64,000 nucleotides of DNA from Gemmatimonadaceae bacterium (GTDB lineage: Bacteria; Gemmatimonadota; Gemmatimonadetes; Gemmatimonadales; Gemmatimonadaceae), in assembly GCA_016720905.1 (NCBI GenBank), contig JADKJT010000019.1, positions 1-64,000 on the forward strand, given 5' to 3'. The first letter of the stretch is position 1, and every line of letters starts with the position of its first letter. Positions 35,049-44,619 of the stretch are shown here, piece by piece. A program made the position numbers and the translations under genes. Below the pieces are notes generated by a model. The model was not told where the DNA came from. It did no database searches and saw nothing but the letters and a program-made list of their open reading frames with translations.

Positions 35049-37517
35049 GTGCCGCCTTCCGTCCGTCCCACCGCATATCGCCGTTCACGTCTCCGCAGCC
35101 AGGTCCTGGGTGCCGCGACAACATGCGTGCTTGCCCTTTTCGGTTGCGCAAAGGTCGATCGCCTGCTCGAGGGCCCCGCCGCGAGTGACGCGCGGTTGTC
35201 AATTGCTGTGGAGTCGGAATCGATCAGACTTCCTGCGGGCGGTGACATGTCGATGCACGTGACCCTGTCGCGGATCGGCGATTTCACGGGACCTGTGGTG
35301 TTGACGACCGAGCATGTTCCAGACGGCATGACGGCGCTGCTGGAAAACGAACAGACCACAGGTCAGATCACCACGGTGACATTGCGGCTTCACGCTGATT
35401 CCACAGCACGGCAAGGCACGTTCAACATGGGGCTTCGCGGTCGCGCCGATCGCCTGCGAGACGCGACGCTGCAGATGACCATCGACATCGGGTCGGTGCT
35501 GACCTACAACTTGTTGATCACGACGCCCACGGTCACGATTGCCAAAGGCGGCATTGGGCGCTCCTCGGCCACGATCACGCGAACGAACTACGTGTTGCCG
35601 GTCACCCTCACGCTTGGCGGCGCGACGGGAATCAGCGCCATCTTCGACGAGAGCCCGCTCGCCGGGACCAGCACCCCATTCACCATCGCTGTGGCGTCAA
35701 CCGTCCCGTCCGGGACGTATGACGTTTTCGTGCGCGGCACGGGCCCGGGGGTGACCGACCGCACGGTCCCAATGACCGTGAACGTGAGCGGTGAGCCGCT
35801 GCAACTGCTGACTGGCGTTTCCATCACCGCGCCGCAAGTGTCAACGCGCGCAGCGGAGCTTATCGTCAACCGTGCCACTCAGGTTGGCGCGGTGACGCTG
35901 TCCGCGGAGAATTTGCCGAGCGGCGTCACGGCCGTCGTGCACCCGCTTGCACCAGGCGCCGGCAGTACGACGTTCACGGTCGCGATCACGGCGGCGGCCC
36001 TCCCCGGCACGTCGCGTATCACGCTCCGGGCCCGTGCTGCGGGCGTACCGGATGCGACCGCCGACATCGATTTGAGAGTCACCGAAGCTGGCATCGAGTT
36101 CAAACCTGTATCAACGAGCCTGCAGTTGTTCCAGGGAACCGCGATCAAGAGTTCCGTCACGATTGCGCGCACGGATTATGCGGGTGATGTGGCGTTCACC
36201 GCTGACAATGTGCCGGTCGGTCTCACCGTCAGCGTACTCCCGTCGTCCACCACAGGCGATACGGTTGCGCTGGATGTCTCGGCGTCTGCGGATATCAACG
36301 CCGGCACGTACACGGTCGCGCTGCGCGCGATACCGAGCGCGCTGATGCCCAGTGCGATGCGAGTCGCATTCGTGCCGGTGGTCGTGCATCCGAGGTCGAC
36401 GTCGGTGGGTAATGTCCTGTTGGACTGGTCCAAGTGCGAAACGCCGGAGTGGGTGGCCGGTCAGGATGGCAGCGGACCGTGGTTGCGACTGGATCCCGTG
36501 GCCGGAACGTTTCGATTTACCGTGACCCAGCCCCGTGGCGGTTTCGCCTACGTCGCCACCAATGCGCCGCTCACCGTGCGTTACTTGAGCCAAGCGGAGC
36601 TCACCAATCGACCCATCGACATGTGCCCGCGGGATCTCACGACAAAGACCGTGCGCGGTCACGCGAATCATCCGGGGTCCGGCCCGCAGTGGTCCTATCA
36701 CCTCGGAGGCGGTTCCGGTTTTTCCACCAACACGGCGCCGGACTTCACGATCTCCTCAGTCCGCCCCGGCGTGCACGACCTTGTGGGATGGAGTCAGCCC
36801 GGCGCTGGCTTCCGCGCATTGCTTCGGCGCGACTTGAACATCCCGGACGGCGAATCCCTGACGGAACCGGTTGACCTGCTTGGCCCCGAATCGGTCGCGG
36901 TGGCGCGTGAGGTGCTCTCAATTATTGGGGCAGTCAGTGGTGGTGAATCGCTGACCCACTCCATGGCCTACCTGACGAGAAACGCCTGCACAGCCAGTGA
37001 CCTCTACGCATCTGCGCCTCATGGGTTCGCGCCGAACGTATATGGGATTCCGGCACTGGCGCAGCGCGCAGACGACTTCCATCTCCTGACCGTCGTCAGT
37101 TCAGGCATCACAACCTATCGATCCGTCTCCGTGTCCTTCCATACGCTTCAGCCGCGCACCTTGACGCTGCCACCTGTGATGAATGCACCAACGATGCTGG
37201 TACTCCCCGGACCCTACAAGCGTCTGCAGGCCTCCCTGGGTGCCTTGTCGACAGTGTACAACGGGACTGTTGAACTCCGTTACCACGACGGCGCAAGGAC
37301 GGTGCTCGTTCAGGCATCCAACGGGTACTTAGCCGGGTCCACCATGACGATCACCACGCCGGACCTGAGCGGCGTCACTGGATTCCCGACCGCCAACACG
37401 ATCAGCCCGAGCGCGACGGTCTCCTGGACCGTCACGGTCTCTGGCGGCGATGAAACGGCGTCGCCGTGCACCGAGAACCGGACCAGCGTGCTGGCAAGAA
37501 GACTGGGCTCGCTCTGA
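35049..37517 (+). CDS. Lipoprotein with four tandem Ig-like repeats
   Basis: A protein of about 822 residues with a lipoprotein signal ending VLALFGC (Cys33 from GTG 35049). Residues about 45-440 hold four repeats of about 97 residues with a shared pattern: a hydrophobic strand, a T.T....G.....V.L....LP.G.....-type core, and an ending G.Y.V.LRA. Examples are TVPSGTYDVFVRG, AALPGTSRITLRARA and DINAGTYTVALRA. The C-terminal half (from VLLDWSKCETPEW) is beta-rich and unrecognised. The frame is open to ATG 34932, which would put 39 extra basic residues before the signal peptide; GTG 35049, preceded by AGGAG, is preferred. Probably a surface or periplasmic scaffold protein. Confidence 0.75.
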   Translation: MPPSVRPTAYRRSRLRSQVLGAATTCVLALFGCAKVDRLLEGPAASDARLSIAVESESIRLPAGGDMSMHVTLSRIGDFTGPVVLTTEHVPDGMTALLENEQTTGQITTVTLRLHADSTARQGTFNMGLRGRADRLRDATLQMTIDIGSVLTYNLLITTPTVTIAKGGIGRSSATITRTNYVLPVTLTLGGATGISAIFDESPLAGTSTPFTIAVASTVPSGTYDVFVRGTGPGVTDRTVPMTVNVSGEPLQLLTGVSITAPQVSTRAAELIVNRATQVGAVTLSAENLPSGVTAVVHPLAPGAGSTTFTVAITAAALPGTSRITLRARAAGVPDATADIDLRVTEAGIEFKPVSTSLQLFQGTAIKSSVTIARTDYAGDVAFTADNVPVGLTVSVLPSSTTGDTVALDVSASADINAGTYTVALRAIPSALMPSAMRVAFVPVVVHPRSTSVGNVLLDWSKCETPEWVAGQDGSGPWLRLDPVAGTFRFTVTQPRGGFAYVATNAPLTVRYLSQAELTNRPIDMCPRDLTTKTVRGHANHPGSGPQWSYHLGGGSGFSTNTAPDFTISSVRPGVHDLVGWSQPGAGFRALLRRDLNIPDGESLTEPVDLLGPESVAVAREVLSIIGAVSGGESLTHSMAYLTRNACTASDLYASAPHGFAPNVYGIPALAQRADDFHLLTVVSSGITTYRSVSVSFHTLQPRTLTLPPVMNAPTMLVLPGPYKRLQASLGALSTVYNGTVELRYHDGARTVLVQASNGYLAGSTMTITTPDLSGVTGFPTANTISPSATVSWTVTVSGGDETASPCTENRTSVLARRLGSL

Positions 37518-37544
37518 ACGGCGGCCGCGCGTCATTCCCCGCAG

Positions 37545-38735
37545 TCAATACCGCAGAAAGAGCTGCTGGATCTCGCGCGGATCCTTGGTGCGGGTGAGGG
37601 CGACCATCAACAGGATGCGCGCTTTGGCTGGTGTGAGATGCTGCGCGGTCACCATGGGCGGCGCTGGCGGTGTGCGAACGGAGTCTGTTCCTGCGCGCGA
37701 TGCGTTCACGTTGGTGGTATCGCGTCGTGCCGCAACACGCTGTGTACTGTCGGGGCCGGGCCCACCGCCGCGACCTACACCGCTCATGTTATCGCCGCCA
37801 GCAAACACCGTCACCACCACCACTCCGGCACGTCGCAGGGCCGTGTAGGTCTCCGACTCGGCGCGCGTAAAGCCATTGCTTTGCACGGCGATGCCGGCCG
37901 GTGGCGTGTCGTAGCGCGGACCGGTGCCGCCGGGGTAGCTGAAGGCCATCTCCACTTGCGGCAACGAGTCCACGTTCCGCATGTCGAATTCGCTCTGCTC
38001 GCCATGTCGCCGGACCGGTGCAAAGAGAAACTCCGGACCACTCGCGCCCACGACGCCCAGCATTCCCATTTCACCGCCGGAAAATCCGCCAGTGCGCTGA
38101 TAGATCTTGCGGACTTCGCGCGCCGAAACGATGCGATCGTCCATGACCACCATCACCCCCTTGCCCACCGCGTGCGGTGACACCGCGGTGCGCACGGCCG
38201 CCAGCAGGTTGATGGGTCCATCGGGGCTGATGCCGGTGGCCGGGCGCTGCGCACCGACGACAATCACCGGTTTGTCCGAACGCACCGTGAGATACAGAAA
38301 GAACGCCGTCTCCTCAAGCCGGTCGGTGCCGTGGGTGACGATGACGCCCGCCAGATCCTTGCGCTCGCGCAACACGGTTTCGATGCGTTTGGACAACGCC
38401 AGCCATTGCGCGGGCGTGATGGCAGTGCTGGCCACGTTGGAGAATTGCTCGGCCTCGATGACCGCGTGTTTGGACAGCTCAGGGACCGACGCGATGATCT
38501 GTTCGGCGGGCAATGTGCCGGCGCGATAGCCCCCAAGCGTTCCGGGTGCGTCCTGCACGCCGGCGATGGTGCCGCCAGTGGCGATGACCAACACCTTGGG
38601 TAAGGCGGCGGGTGCGGACGCTGGAGGCGGTGTTTGCGCGACGACCGAGCATCCGGTGAGCAGCGCCAACGCGCTCGTGCGACGCGCGAGCATCATCATG
38701 CGTGAGAGGCGCGATGCGACGAGTGGCATGGGCAT
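37545..38735 (-). CDS. Secreted type II L-asparaginase
   Basis: This 396-residue protein has a lipoprotein-like signal (ALALLTGC, Cys29). The asparaginase active-site blocks are intact: TGGTIAGVQDAPG (first catalytic Thr, about residue 55) and VIVTHGTDRLEETAFFL (second Thr-Asp pair), then GAQRP and DGPINLLAAVRTA. The enzyme releases ammonia and aspartate in the periplasm. An insertion of about 50 residues, rich in Gly, Pro, Arg and Thr (GVGRGGGPGPDSTQRVAARR onward), lies near the C-terminus before the conserved ending TPAKARILLMVAL. Parts of this gene have been copied to 34.7-34.9 kb. The divergent 295 bp upstream shows no gene. Confidence 0.9.
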   Translation of the reverse strand: MPMPLVASRLSRMMMLARRTSALALLTGCSVVAQTPPPASAPAALPKVLVIATGGTIAGVQDAPGTLGGYRAGTLPAEQIIASVPELSKHAVIEAEQFSNVASTAITPAQWLALSKRIETVLRERKDLAGVIVTHGTDRLEETAFFLYLTVRSDKPVIVVGAQRPATGISPDGPINLLAAVRTAVSPHAVGKGVMVVMDDRIVSAREVRKIYQRTGGFSGGEMGMLGVVGASGPEFLFAPVRRHGEQSEFDMRNVDSLPQVEMAFSYPGGTGPRYDTPPAGIAVQSNGFTRAESETYTALRRAGVVVVTVFAGGDNMSGVGRGGGPGPDSTQRVAARRDTTNVNASRAGTDSVRTPPAPPMVTAQHLTPAKARILLMVALTRTKDPREIQQLFLRY

Positions 38736-39030
38736 CGTTTCAGGAGCGTGAAGAATTGAACTACGGTCTGGCGAAGGCGGGGAGGCGTGTGAATGTACCG
38801 ATCCGCATGTCCTCCGGGATAGTCGGAACTCGATACCGCGTCCGGTTTGGGATCCGCCGGCAGCGCACGTGTCTGCGTTTTCCCGACGCGATTTGCGCGA
38901 CTTCCCTGACAGCATTTGTTCACGTTTCCTGTAATGTCCCACCACAATACCCGCGCTGAGTGAGCTGCGGCGGACCGAATCAGAATGATCCAGCCCCCGG
39001 CGGCTTACGGGTGGGTTGGAGGGTGGCCCA

Positions 39031-41883
39031 ATGTCATCATTTCAGTATTCGCGCGCCGCGACCGTCGGGACTGTCGGGCGGCGCATTGCACTCAGTCTTG
39101 CCGTACTCACAGTGTTGGCGGCGTGCGGTGGCGGGGGCGACAAGGCCACCGGACCAACCGACACCACCAAACCGTACATCCCCGTTCTGGCGTCCCTTGA
39201 AGTCTCGCCGGTGACGGCGGCTCTCTCGCTCCCCGGCACGGCGCAACTCACTGCGACCCCGCGCGATTCGAGAGGGCAGGTGATGTCCGGGCAGACCATC
39301 GCCTGGTCCAGTTCAGCGACCGCCGTCGCCACGGTTTCCCAGACGGGCCTCGTGACCGCAGTGGCGGGAGGCACGGCCACAATCACCGCCAGCATCGGCT
39401 CGGTGCAGGGGCAGTCGCTCGTCACCGTAACCGCAACCAATGAATACGGACCGGTGTTGGCCCGTGGAAATATCGGATCGGCGGGGGGCACCGTCGGCAC
39501 AACCGATGTTGCCGTCACGATTCCGGCCGGCGCATTCACCACGACACTCCCCATCACGCTCGTTCGCGACACCGCCCTTCCCGATTCGTACACGGCGCAG
39601 CGCGCCAGTGCGCGGTTCGCGATCGACGGAATGCCGCGCGGACAGGTGGTGCCCGTGCGGGTGCGCATCAAGACGACCGGAACCGTCCAAGGCACACCGG
39701 CCATCATGGCCATGGAACCGGGTTTCGCGAAAGGCGACAGCATCGGGGTGGTGCTGGGTGTGGCGTTTCAGGAAGCGATCGACTCGTCGGGCTACCTCGT
39801 CGCCACACTGCCGATTGCCGGCCGTCCGGCGTCGTGGGCGCCGGCGGCTATCGTAGGGGCGTTGCCGTCGGTCATGGCGAACGCGGCCGCAGTGGACTGG
39901 GTGAATCTCAAGGCCGATGCCCTCTTCGCCGCGGTGTTCAACATGTCGCACCAGCGATCGGGCACCAACCGATTCGACGTCTGGGGATTCAACAACCTCG
40001 ACGCGCAGATGGCCGCCAAAGTGCAGCGGGCGGCGACGCTGATGGATCAGGCGCACGCCAAGCTGGTCACCGATCAGGGCTACAGCATCGCGCATCGCGC
40101 GTCGTGGCCCATGCAGATCGTGGTGGAAACGCGACCGCCGCACGAACTGGGCGCCTTCATCTACAACGGCCCATTTCCGTACGACATGAACAAGACCTAC
40201 ATCGCGTTCAGCCCCGGCAACGTGAACGACGCCGAGTTTCCCGGGACGGTGATCCATGAGTTCTTCCACTTCATCCAGGAAGGCTATCTGATCGGGAAGA
40301 ATGCGGCCGACTACCGCTTGTCCGACTGGCTGGCCGAGATGTCGTCCTCATGGGTGGAAGAGCAGCATCCCGCCAATCCGACGCCATATTCGAATTTCGT
40401 CGCGCGCTCCTGGAAGGACTCGCTGTACGGCGGACTCTCCGCCGGACTCGTGGCCAACTCCGGCTATGGCAAGGCGCCGATGCTCAAGTACATCGCGAAG
40501 CAGTGGGGCAACGCCAAGGTCAAGGAGATCTGGACGGCGGTGCAGGGCGGCGCGCATCCGGTCACGGCCACGTTGACGGCGGTGCCGGAAACGCCGTCGC
40601 AATGGTGGCCGAGCGCACTCAGTCAGCAGTTGGGTGGGTCGTTGTTCCCGTGGACGGTGGCGCAGATGATGCCTGACCGAAAGTTCAACCTCAACCTGAT
40701 ACCCGGACGGGCGCCCTATGCGTCCTCGGCGCTGGCGCCGCTGGCGGTAGAGTTCAACGTGATCGTGCGTGACACGGCCATGTTCGGCCCGAAATTTCAA
40801 CTGCCCGTGTTCCTCGATACCGCGTCGATGGGGAAGGCCAGACTGCTGGTGTTCGAGAAGCCGGCGGCGGCCACGCACTTCCGGCCCATCGCCGGCCGGG
40901 ACACGGTGTTCATTCCGGGAAATCGCCTGCAGACCCTTGACACGATTCTGCTGCTGGCCACGCCAACCGAGGCGATCGCCCCGTACACCGCCACCCGCAT
41001 CGTGCGTTTCCGCACTGACCTGCGACTGCCCGAAGGCGACTGGTATTTCCCGACGATCGCCAACGTGAACGACGGATTCCGCTATGCCTGTGATCGTGCG
41101 GGGGACTCGATCAAGGTTGTTGTCAACGAAAACGCGACGTCGGTGTGGCAGTTGTTGTCGAACGCCGGCACATGGAAGCGGAAAGCTGCACCGAGTTTTC
41201 CGTCCACCTACGAGTGGGTCATCGATCCCGCGTACGTCGATTCGTTGGCGCGCATGCAGATGGTGCTTGACGGCACGATCCGTGAGAGCGGCAAGGACAC
41301 GATCTACGCGCAGGCGCGTGTGCGCTGGAACCTCACCTCGGCCTCGACGGCGGCGCGTGCGGGGGGCACGAAGCGCTCGGCCGTCGGCGGCGGATCGTGG
41401 TGGTGGGTGCTGGTTCCACTCGGACTCGTACCGCTGGCGGCCAGCCGCCGCACGCGTCGGGTGGTGCCAGCCATGGGGGCCGTGGTGTTGTTGATGTTTG
41501 CCAGCTGCGATATCGGCGTGATCGCACTGCAGTTTGACGAGACGATGGACTACACGTTTACCAAGGTGCGCTACACCGCCGATCCGAACGACAACACGGC
41601 GCCGCTCGCGGAGCTCAGGCTGGGCGCCGCCAAGACCACCCTCACCACTCTCCGCAGCGAGTACTGGAGCTACATCCGCAACACCGCCGGCGAGAAGACG
41701 GACTCGGTGCGCAGTGTGTGCACCGGCAGTGGCACGTCGACCTACACGGCGAGCGGGATGGCCTACACGGATGGTGTGAAACCGCCGGCCCCGCCGAGCA
41801 TTCGTGCATCGGTCGAGCGACTGGATCGCGTGCTTGGCATCCAAGGCTACGGTGGCGCGCGGCGCGACCCGCTGAACCGGTAG
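39031..41883 (+). CDS. BIG2/ZU5-like lipoprotein with HExxH metallopeptidase-like domain
   Basis: This 950-residue protein has lipidation Cys32 (LAVLTVLAACGGG), a BIG2 Ig-like domain (about 52-140, ending TATITASIGSVQGQS), a ZU5-like domain (NIGSAGGTVGTTDVAVTIPAG) and a central domain with the zinc motif HEFFHFIQEGYL (His409, Glu410, His413). This fits a surface gluzincin-like peptidase, although the third ligand cannot be named with certainty. Near residue 787 a Gly/Ser patch, a hydrophobic WWWVLVPLGLVPLAA and an Arg cluster look like a C-terminal sorting signal. Translation continues, however, into a second lipoprotein-like signal (MGAVVLLMFASC) and 125 more residues. GGAGGG sits 7 nt before ATG 39031. 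Confidence 0.8.
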   Translation: MSSFQYSRAATVGTVGRRIALSLAVLTVLAACGGGGDKATGPTDTTKPYIPVLASLEVSPVTAALSLPGTAQLTATPRDSRGQVMSGQTIAWSSSATAVATVSQTGLVTAVAGGTATITASIGSVQGQSLVTVTATNEYGPVLARGNIGSAGGTVGTTDVAVTIPAGAFTTTLPITLVRDTALPDSYTAQRASARFAIDGMPRGQVVPVRVRIKTTGTVQGTPAIMAMEPGFAKGDSIGVVLGVAFQEAIDSSGYLVATLPIAGRPASWAPAAIVGALPSVMANAAAVDWVNLKADALFAAVFNMSHQRSGTNRFDVWGFNNLDAQMAAKVQRAATLMDQAHAKLVTDQGYSIAHRASWPMQIVVETRPPHELGAFIYNGPFPYDMNKTYIAFSPGNVNDAEFPGTVIHEFFHFIQEGYLIGKNAADYRLSDWLAEMSSSWVEEQHPANPTPYSNFVARSWKDSLYGGLSAGLVANSGYGKAPMLKYIAKQWGNAKVKEIWTAVQGGAHPVTATLTAVPETPSQWWPSALSQQLGGSLFPWTVAQMMPDRKFNLNLIPGRAPYASSALAPLAVEFNVIVRDTAMFGPKFQLPVFLDTASMGKARLLVFEKPAAATHFRPIAGRDTVFIPGNRLQTLDTILLLATPTEAIAPYTATRIVRFRTDLRLPEGDWYFPTIANVNDGFRYACDRAGDSIKVVVNENATSVWQLLSNAGTWKRKAAPSFPSTYEWVIDPAYVDSLARMQMVLDGTIRESGKDTIYAQARVRWNLTSASTAARAGGTKRSAVGGGSWWWVLVPLGLVPLAASRRTRRVVPAMGAVVLLMFASCDIGVIALQFDETMDYTFTKVRYTADPNDNTAPLAELRLGAAKTTLTTLRSEYWSYIRNTAGEKTDSVRSVCTGSGTSTYTASGMAYTDGVKPPAPPSIRASVERLDRVLGIQGYGGARRDPLNR

Positions 41884-41913
41884 CGCGAAAAAGCGCTCGT
41901 CGACCGCACACAG

Positions 41914-41937
41914 CAGGGGGCGCCTCGGCGCCCCCTG
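41914..41937 (+). terminator. Rho-independent terminator
   Basis: CAGGGGGCGCC (41914-41924) pairs perfectly with GGCGCCCCCTG (41927-41937). The innermost pairs must open to leave a loop. TTTGTTC follows. It lies 30 bp after the stop of the HExxH lipoprotein and suits termination of that gene. Confidence 0.85.
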
Positions 41938-42010
41938 TTTGTTCGCCGGATGGGTTGCATGGCATCAATGACGCGCTTGATGCCCGGCACCGCCGAGATT
42001 GGCGTTCGCG

Positions 42011-42535
42011 TCACGCACCAGGACTGGACCGGCGCAGCCATCGCCAATGCCAGCCAAAGAGCGCCAACGCCACCACCAGCATGACGCCTCCGCTGACAAA
42101 CGCCTTGGAGGTCCGGTACATCGTGGCCGCACGACGATCCGCAACCAGCGCCTCAAATCGGCTACGCAATATTGATTCGGGGAGCGTATCCAGTCGGGCG
42201 GGCTCACGCCCGCCCATGCTCTGCTCACGCTGGTATGTCGCGCGATAGGCTTCCAGGGACGACAGCGACGCACCGAAACTGTACTCGGCTTGCAACGGAT
42301 TCGCCCGATCGATGGCGGCGCTGAGCAGTGTCGCGGTGCTCGACAACACCACGATGACAGCGACCAGGCAGACCGTATACCCGTACAACTGCGCAACGCG
42401 ATTCGATCGATCCATGCTGTCTCCCTTGAGCGCGACCGAGGCCGCGATGACGAACCAGAGGGCGCCGACGATGAGGACGAGCGCGATACCGAGGAAACCG
42501 AACGCCGAGCTTTGCGATGAGACGCCTATCTGCAT
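42011..42535 (-). CDS. Membrane protein of unknown function
   Basis: This 174-residue protein has two N-terminal helices (FGFLGIALVLIVGALWFVIAA; YGYTVCLVAVIVVLSSTATLL), a soluble loop of about 65 residues with SLSSLEAYRATYQREQS and RFEALVADRRAATMYRT, and a third helix near the C-terminus (GGVMLVVALALFGWHW). I recognise no family. The reading frame is clean, starts at an ATG, and shares strand and spacing with the next small membrane gene, so both may belong to one unit downstream of the amidohydrolase. Confidence 0.7.
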   Translation of the reverse strand: MQIGVSSQSSAFGFLGIALVLIVGALWFVIAASVALKGDSMDRSNRVAQLYGYTVCLVAVIVVLSSTATLLSAAIDRANPLQAEYSFGASLSSLEAYRATYQREQSMGGREPARLDTLPESILRSRFEALVADRRAATMYRTSKAFVSGGVMLVVALALFGWHWRWLRRSSPGA

Positions 42536-42596
42536 GTGACTCCCTCGTCCAGGTATTGAAGCGCGGCTGCACTGAGAAGCCGACTGTTCGACCGCG

Positions 42597-42857
42597 TCAC
42601 GTCAATCGTCGTGCTTCGGCCCGGGACATGAACATGCCGACAACCACGCTGCCGAGACAGAACAACAAGAAGCTCCAGTCAAGCCAGTCGGGGTCTCCGG
42701 CAAATATGAGCTTGTTGATACCGAATACTATGCACGCCCCAAACGTCACGGCCTTGCCGCGCCAAGGCTGTCCCGCCCGCCGCGCGACCAGTGCGTCGCG
42801 CACCATGGCCAGCGACAGGAGTGCCAACGCGGCACCACCGATTCGGGCAAAGATCAT
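42597..42857 (-). CDS. Small membrane protein of unknown function
   Basis: This 86-residue protein starts at ATG 42857, preceded on its strand by GGAGGGACACG-like purine-rich sequence. It has three hydrophobic segments (IGGAALALLSLAMV; AVTFGACIVFGINKLIF; SFLLFCLGSVVVGMFM) and ends in a charged SRAEARRLT. No family is recognised. Position between the amidohydrolase and the 42.0-kb membrane gene on the same strand suggests cotranscription. Confidence 0.65.
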   Translation of the reverse strand: MIFARIGGAALALLSLAMVRDALVARRAGQPWRGKAVTFGACIVFGINKLIFAGDPDWLDWSFLLFCLGSVVVGMFMSRAEARRLT

Positions 42858-42932
42858 TCGTGTCCCTCCAGGTTGATTGAGAAAGCGAGATGCCGGAGGA
42901 CGCTGGAGAAGACAAGCGGAATTCAGGGCGCG

Positions 42933-44483
42933 CTATTGCTTCACGATCGCGGCCGCGCGGTCGAGCAGCTTGTCCAATTCCGCACGCGACAGGTAGCGAC
43001 CATTCAGCACGACAGCGGCGATGCGTTTCGTATTGCCAATGTTCTCAAGCGGATTCGCGTCAAGCAGCACCAGATCGGCCAGCTTGCCTGCGGCCACTGT
43101 ACCCAACTCCGTCTCGCGTTTCAGGAACCGTGCCGGATTGATGGTCGCACTCTGCAATGCGGCCAACGGGGTCAACCCGCCTTTGACGAGCAAGTCCAGC
43201 TCATCGTGCAGGCTGAACCCAAAAAACAGAAAGGGAAACGTATTGTCCACGTCGGTGCCGGCCATCAACAGGGCGCCACCTTTCTGCAGGTCGGCGGGCA
43301 TGCGCAGACGATTCGTCACCTCTCGCTCACGTTCGGCGAACACGCTGTCGGCGCCGCGCGGCCCGTAACTGAACTGTCCTTGCAAGAGTCCCATCTCCGC
43401 CGCCATGGAGGTGCGCCACTGGATCACCTTTGAGGGCGATACATACCGCAACCGTGGATCCATGAATCGATTCCCGAAGGCCGTGCCGCGCGGATCCTCC
43501 GAATTGAATCGTGTTTGCATTTCGACAAGCGTGGGCACAAACCACGTGCCATTCCGGGCAAACCGTTCGCCCAATTGACGGCATTTCTCGGGACTGTAGG
43601 TGTTCAGGCCCAGCACAAACGCCGAATCGTCGGTGGCCGCGTAGCGGCGGTCGTCACCCGACTCGAGGATCGGGATGAGGTCCCGCAGCAGTCGTCGGAT
43701 CTCGTCCTCCGCCGTCGCGCACGACATGCGATGTCGATAGGCGTGTTCGATGCTCCGCATACCCGCGTCTGATGCCTCTGCCGCCGTGACCGCGAGTGGC
43801 ACATGCCCGACAAGGGGAATGTCCAGCCGCTTCGCTTCATCCGCCGCGGCGAGGAATACGTCGCGGGATAGCCGCGTGTACACCTTGATGAAGTCCAGTC
43901 CAGCGTGCCGACGTTGCTGCATTTCTGCTCGCATCGCCTGCGGGCTATCGATCGCGACGTACGTTGCGCGTGACTTGGGCAGCCCGTCGACAATTGTGCC
44001 GCTCGCGACAAAACGAGGCCCGAAGGTCTGCCCACGTTCCACCGAGCGGCGCAGCTGGACAATCTCGTGCGCGGACTTCACAGCTCCAGGATCGCGAACG
44101 CCGGTCACTCCGTTGGCCACGTTAAGCAGGGACGACCACTCCCACCGGTCAAGCGAATGGCTGTGCATGTCCCACAAACCCGGAATCAGCACCTGACCGC
44201 GAGCATTGATGATGCGGGCTCCGCTCGGAATGCGCGCTTTCGGACCCACCGCCACAATGCGATTGCCGGACACCACGACGGTGTAGTCGTGGGACACTTG
44301 CCCGTTCTCAACGTCGACGACGGCAACGTGGGTGAGGGCTAGCGCCGCCAATGTGGGTTCACGTCGTTGCGCTCCGCTGGCGGTTGAGCGCGGTACAACC
44401 GGACGCGACTGGGCATCGGCGACCGCGACCAAGACGGGCAGGAAACACGCGGCTCGCATGAATGGGCGGTGCAGGATCCGCAT
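42933..44483 (-). CDS. Secreted amidohydrolase (imidazolonepropionase/prolidase-like)
   Basis: A protein of about 516 residues with a signal peptide ending ADAQS. It is a metal-dependent amidohydrolase with first metal motif GLWDMHSHS, lysine-like region DFIKVYTRLSRDVF, further histidines in PLVGHVPLAV and SIEHAYRHRMS, and the metal Asp in LLMAGTDVDN. The C-terminal TINPARFLKRETELGTVAAG and KLADLVLLDANPLENI are the usual composite-sandwich blocks. It probably acts on dipeptides or related amides in the periplasm. ATG 44483 is chosen because GGGAG lies 4 nt upstream; the frame is open to 44507. Confidence 0.9.
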   Translation of the reverse strand: MRILHRPFMRAACFLPVLVAVADAQSRPVVPRSTASGAQRREPTLAALALTHVAVVDVENGQVSHDYTVVVSGNRIVAVGPKARIPSGARIINARGQVLIPGLWDMHSHSLDRWEWSSLLNVANGVTGVRDPGAVKSAHEIVQLRRSVERGQTFGPRFVASGTIVDGLPKSRATYVAIDSPQAMRAEMQQRRHAGLDFIKVYTRLSRDVFLAAADEAKRLDIPLVGHVPLAVTAAEASDAGMRSIEHAYRHRMSCATAEDEIRRLLRDLIPILESGDDRRYAATDDSAFVLGLNTYSPEKCRQLGERFARNGTWFVPTLVEMQTRFNSEDPRGTAFGNRFMDPRLRYVSPSKVIQWRTSMAAEMGLLQGQFSYGPRGADSVFAEREREVTNRLRMPADLQKGGALLMAGTDVDNTFPFLFFGFSLHDELDLLVKGGLTPLAALQSATINPARFLKRETELGTVAAGKLADLVLLDANPLENIGNTKRIAAVVLNGRYLSRAELDKLLDRAAAIVKQ

Positions 44484-44619
44484 TGTTCTCCCAGAGTCGT
44501 GGTTCATTGCCCGTGGCCACCGGGATGTCCGATTGACCGCGGAACGCTCGCGTTCTGCTGCAGCGGACTCTCACAAATTGCGGGCAGCAAGCGGAGCGGG
44601 CAATTGGCCGCTGTCGTTC

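Noticed and set aside
40348..41844. A 498-codon minus-strand open frame
   Set aside because: Antisense to the HExxH lipoprotein and highly Arg-rich; no start signal or domain.
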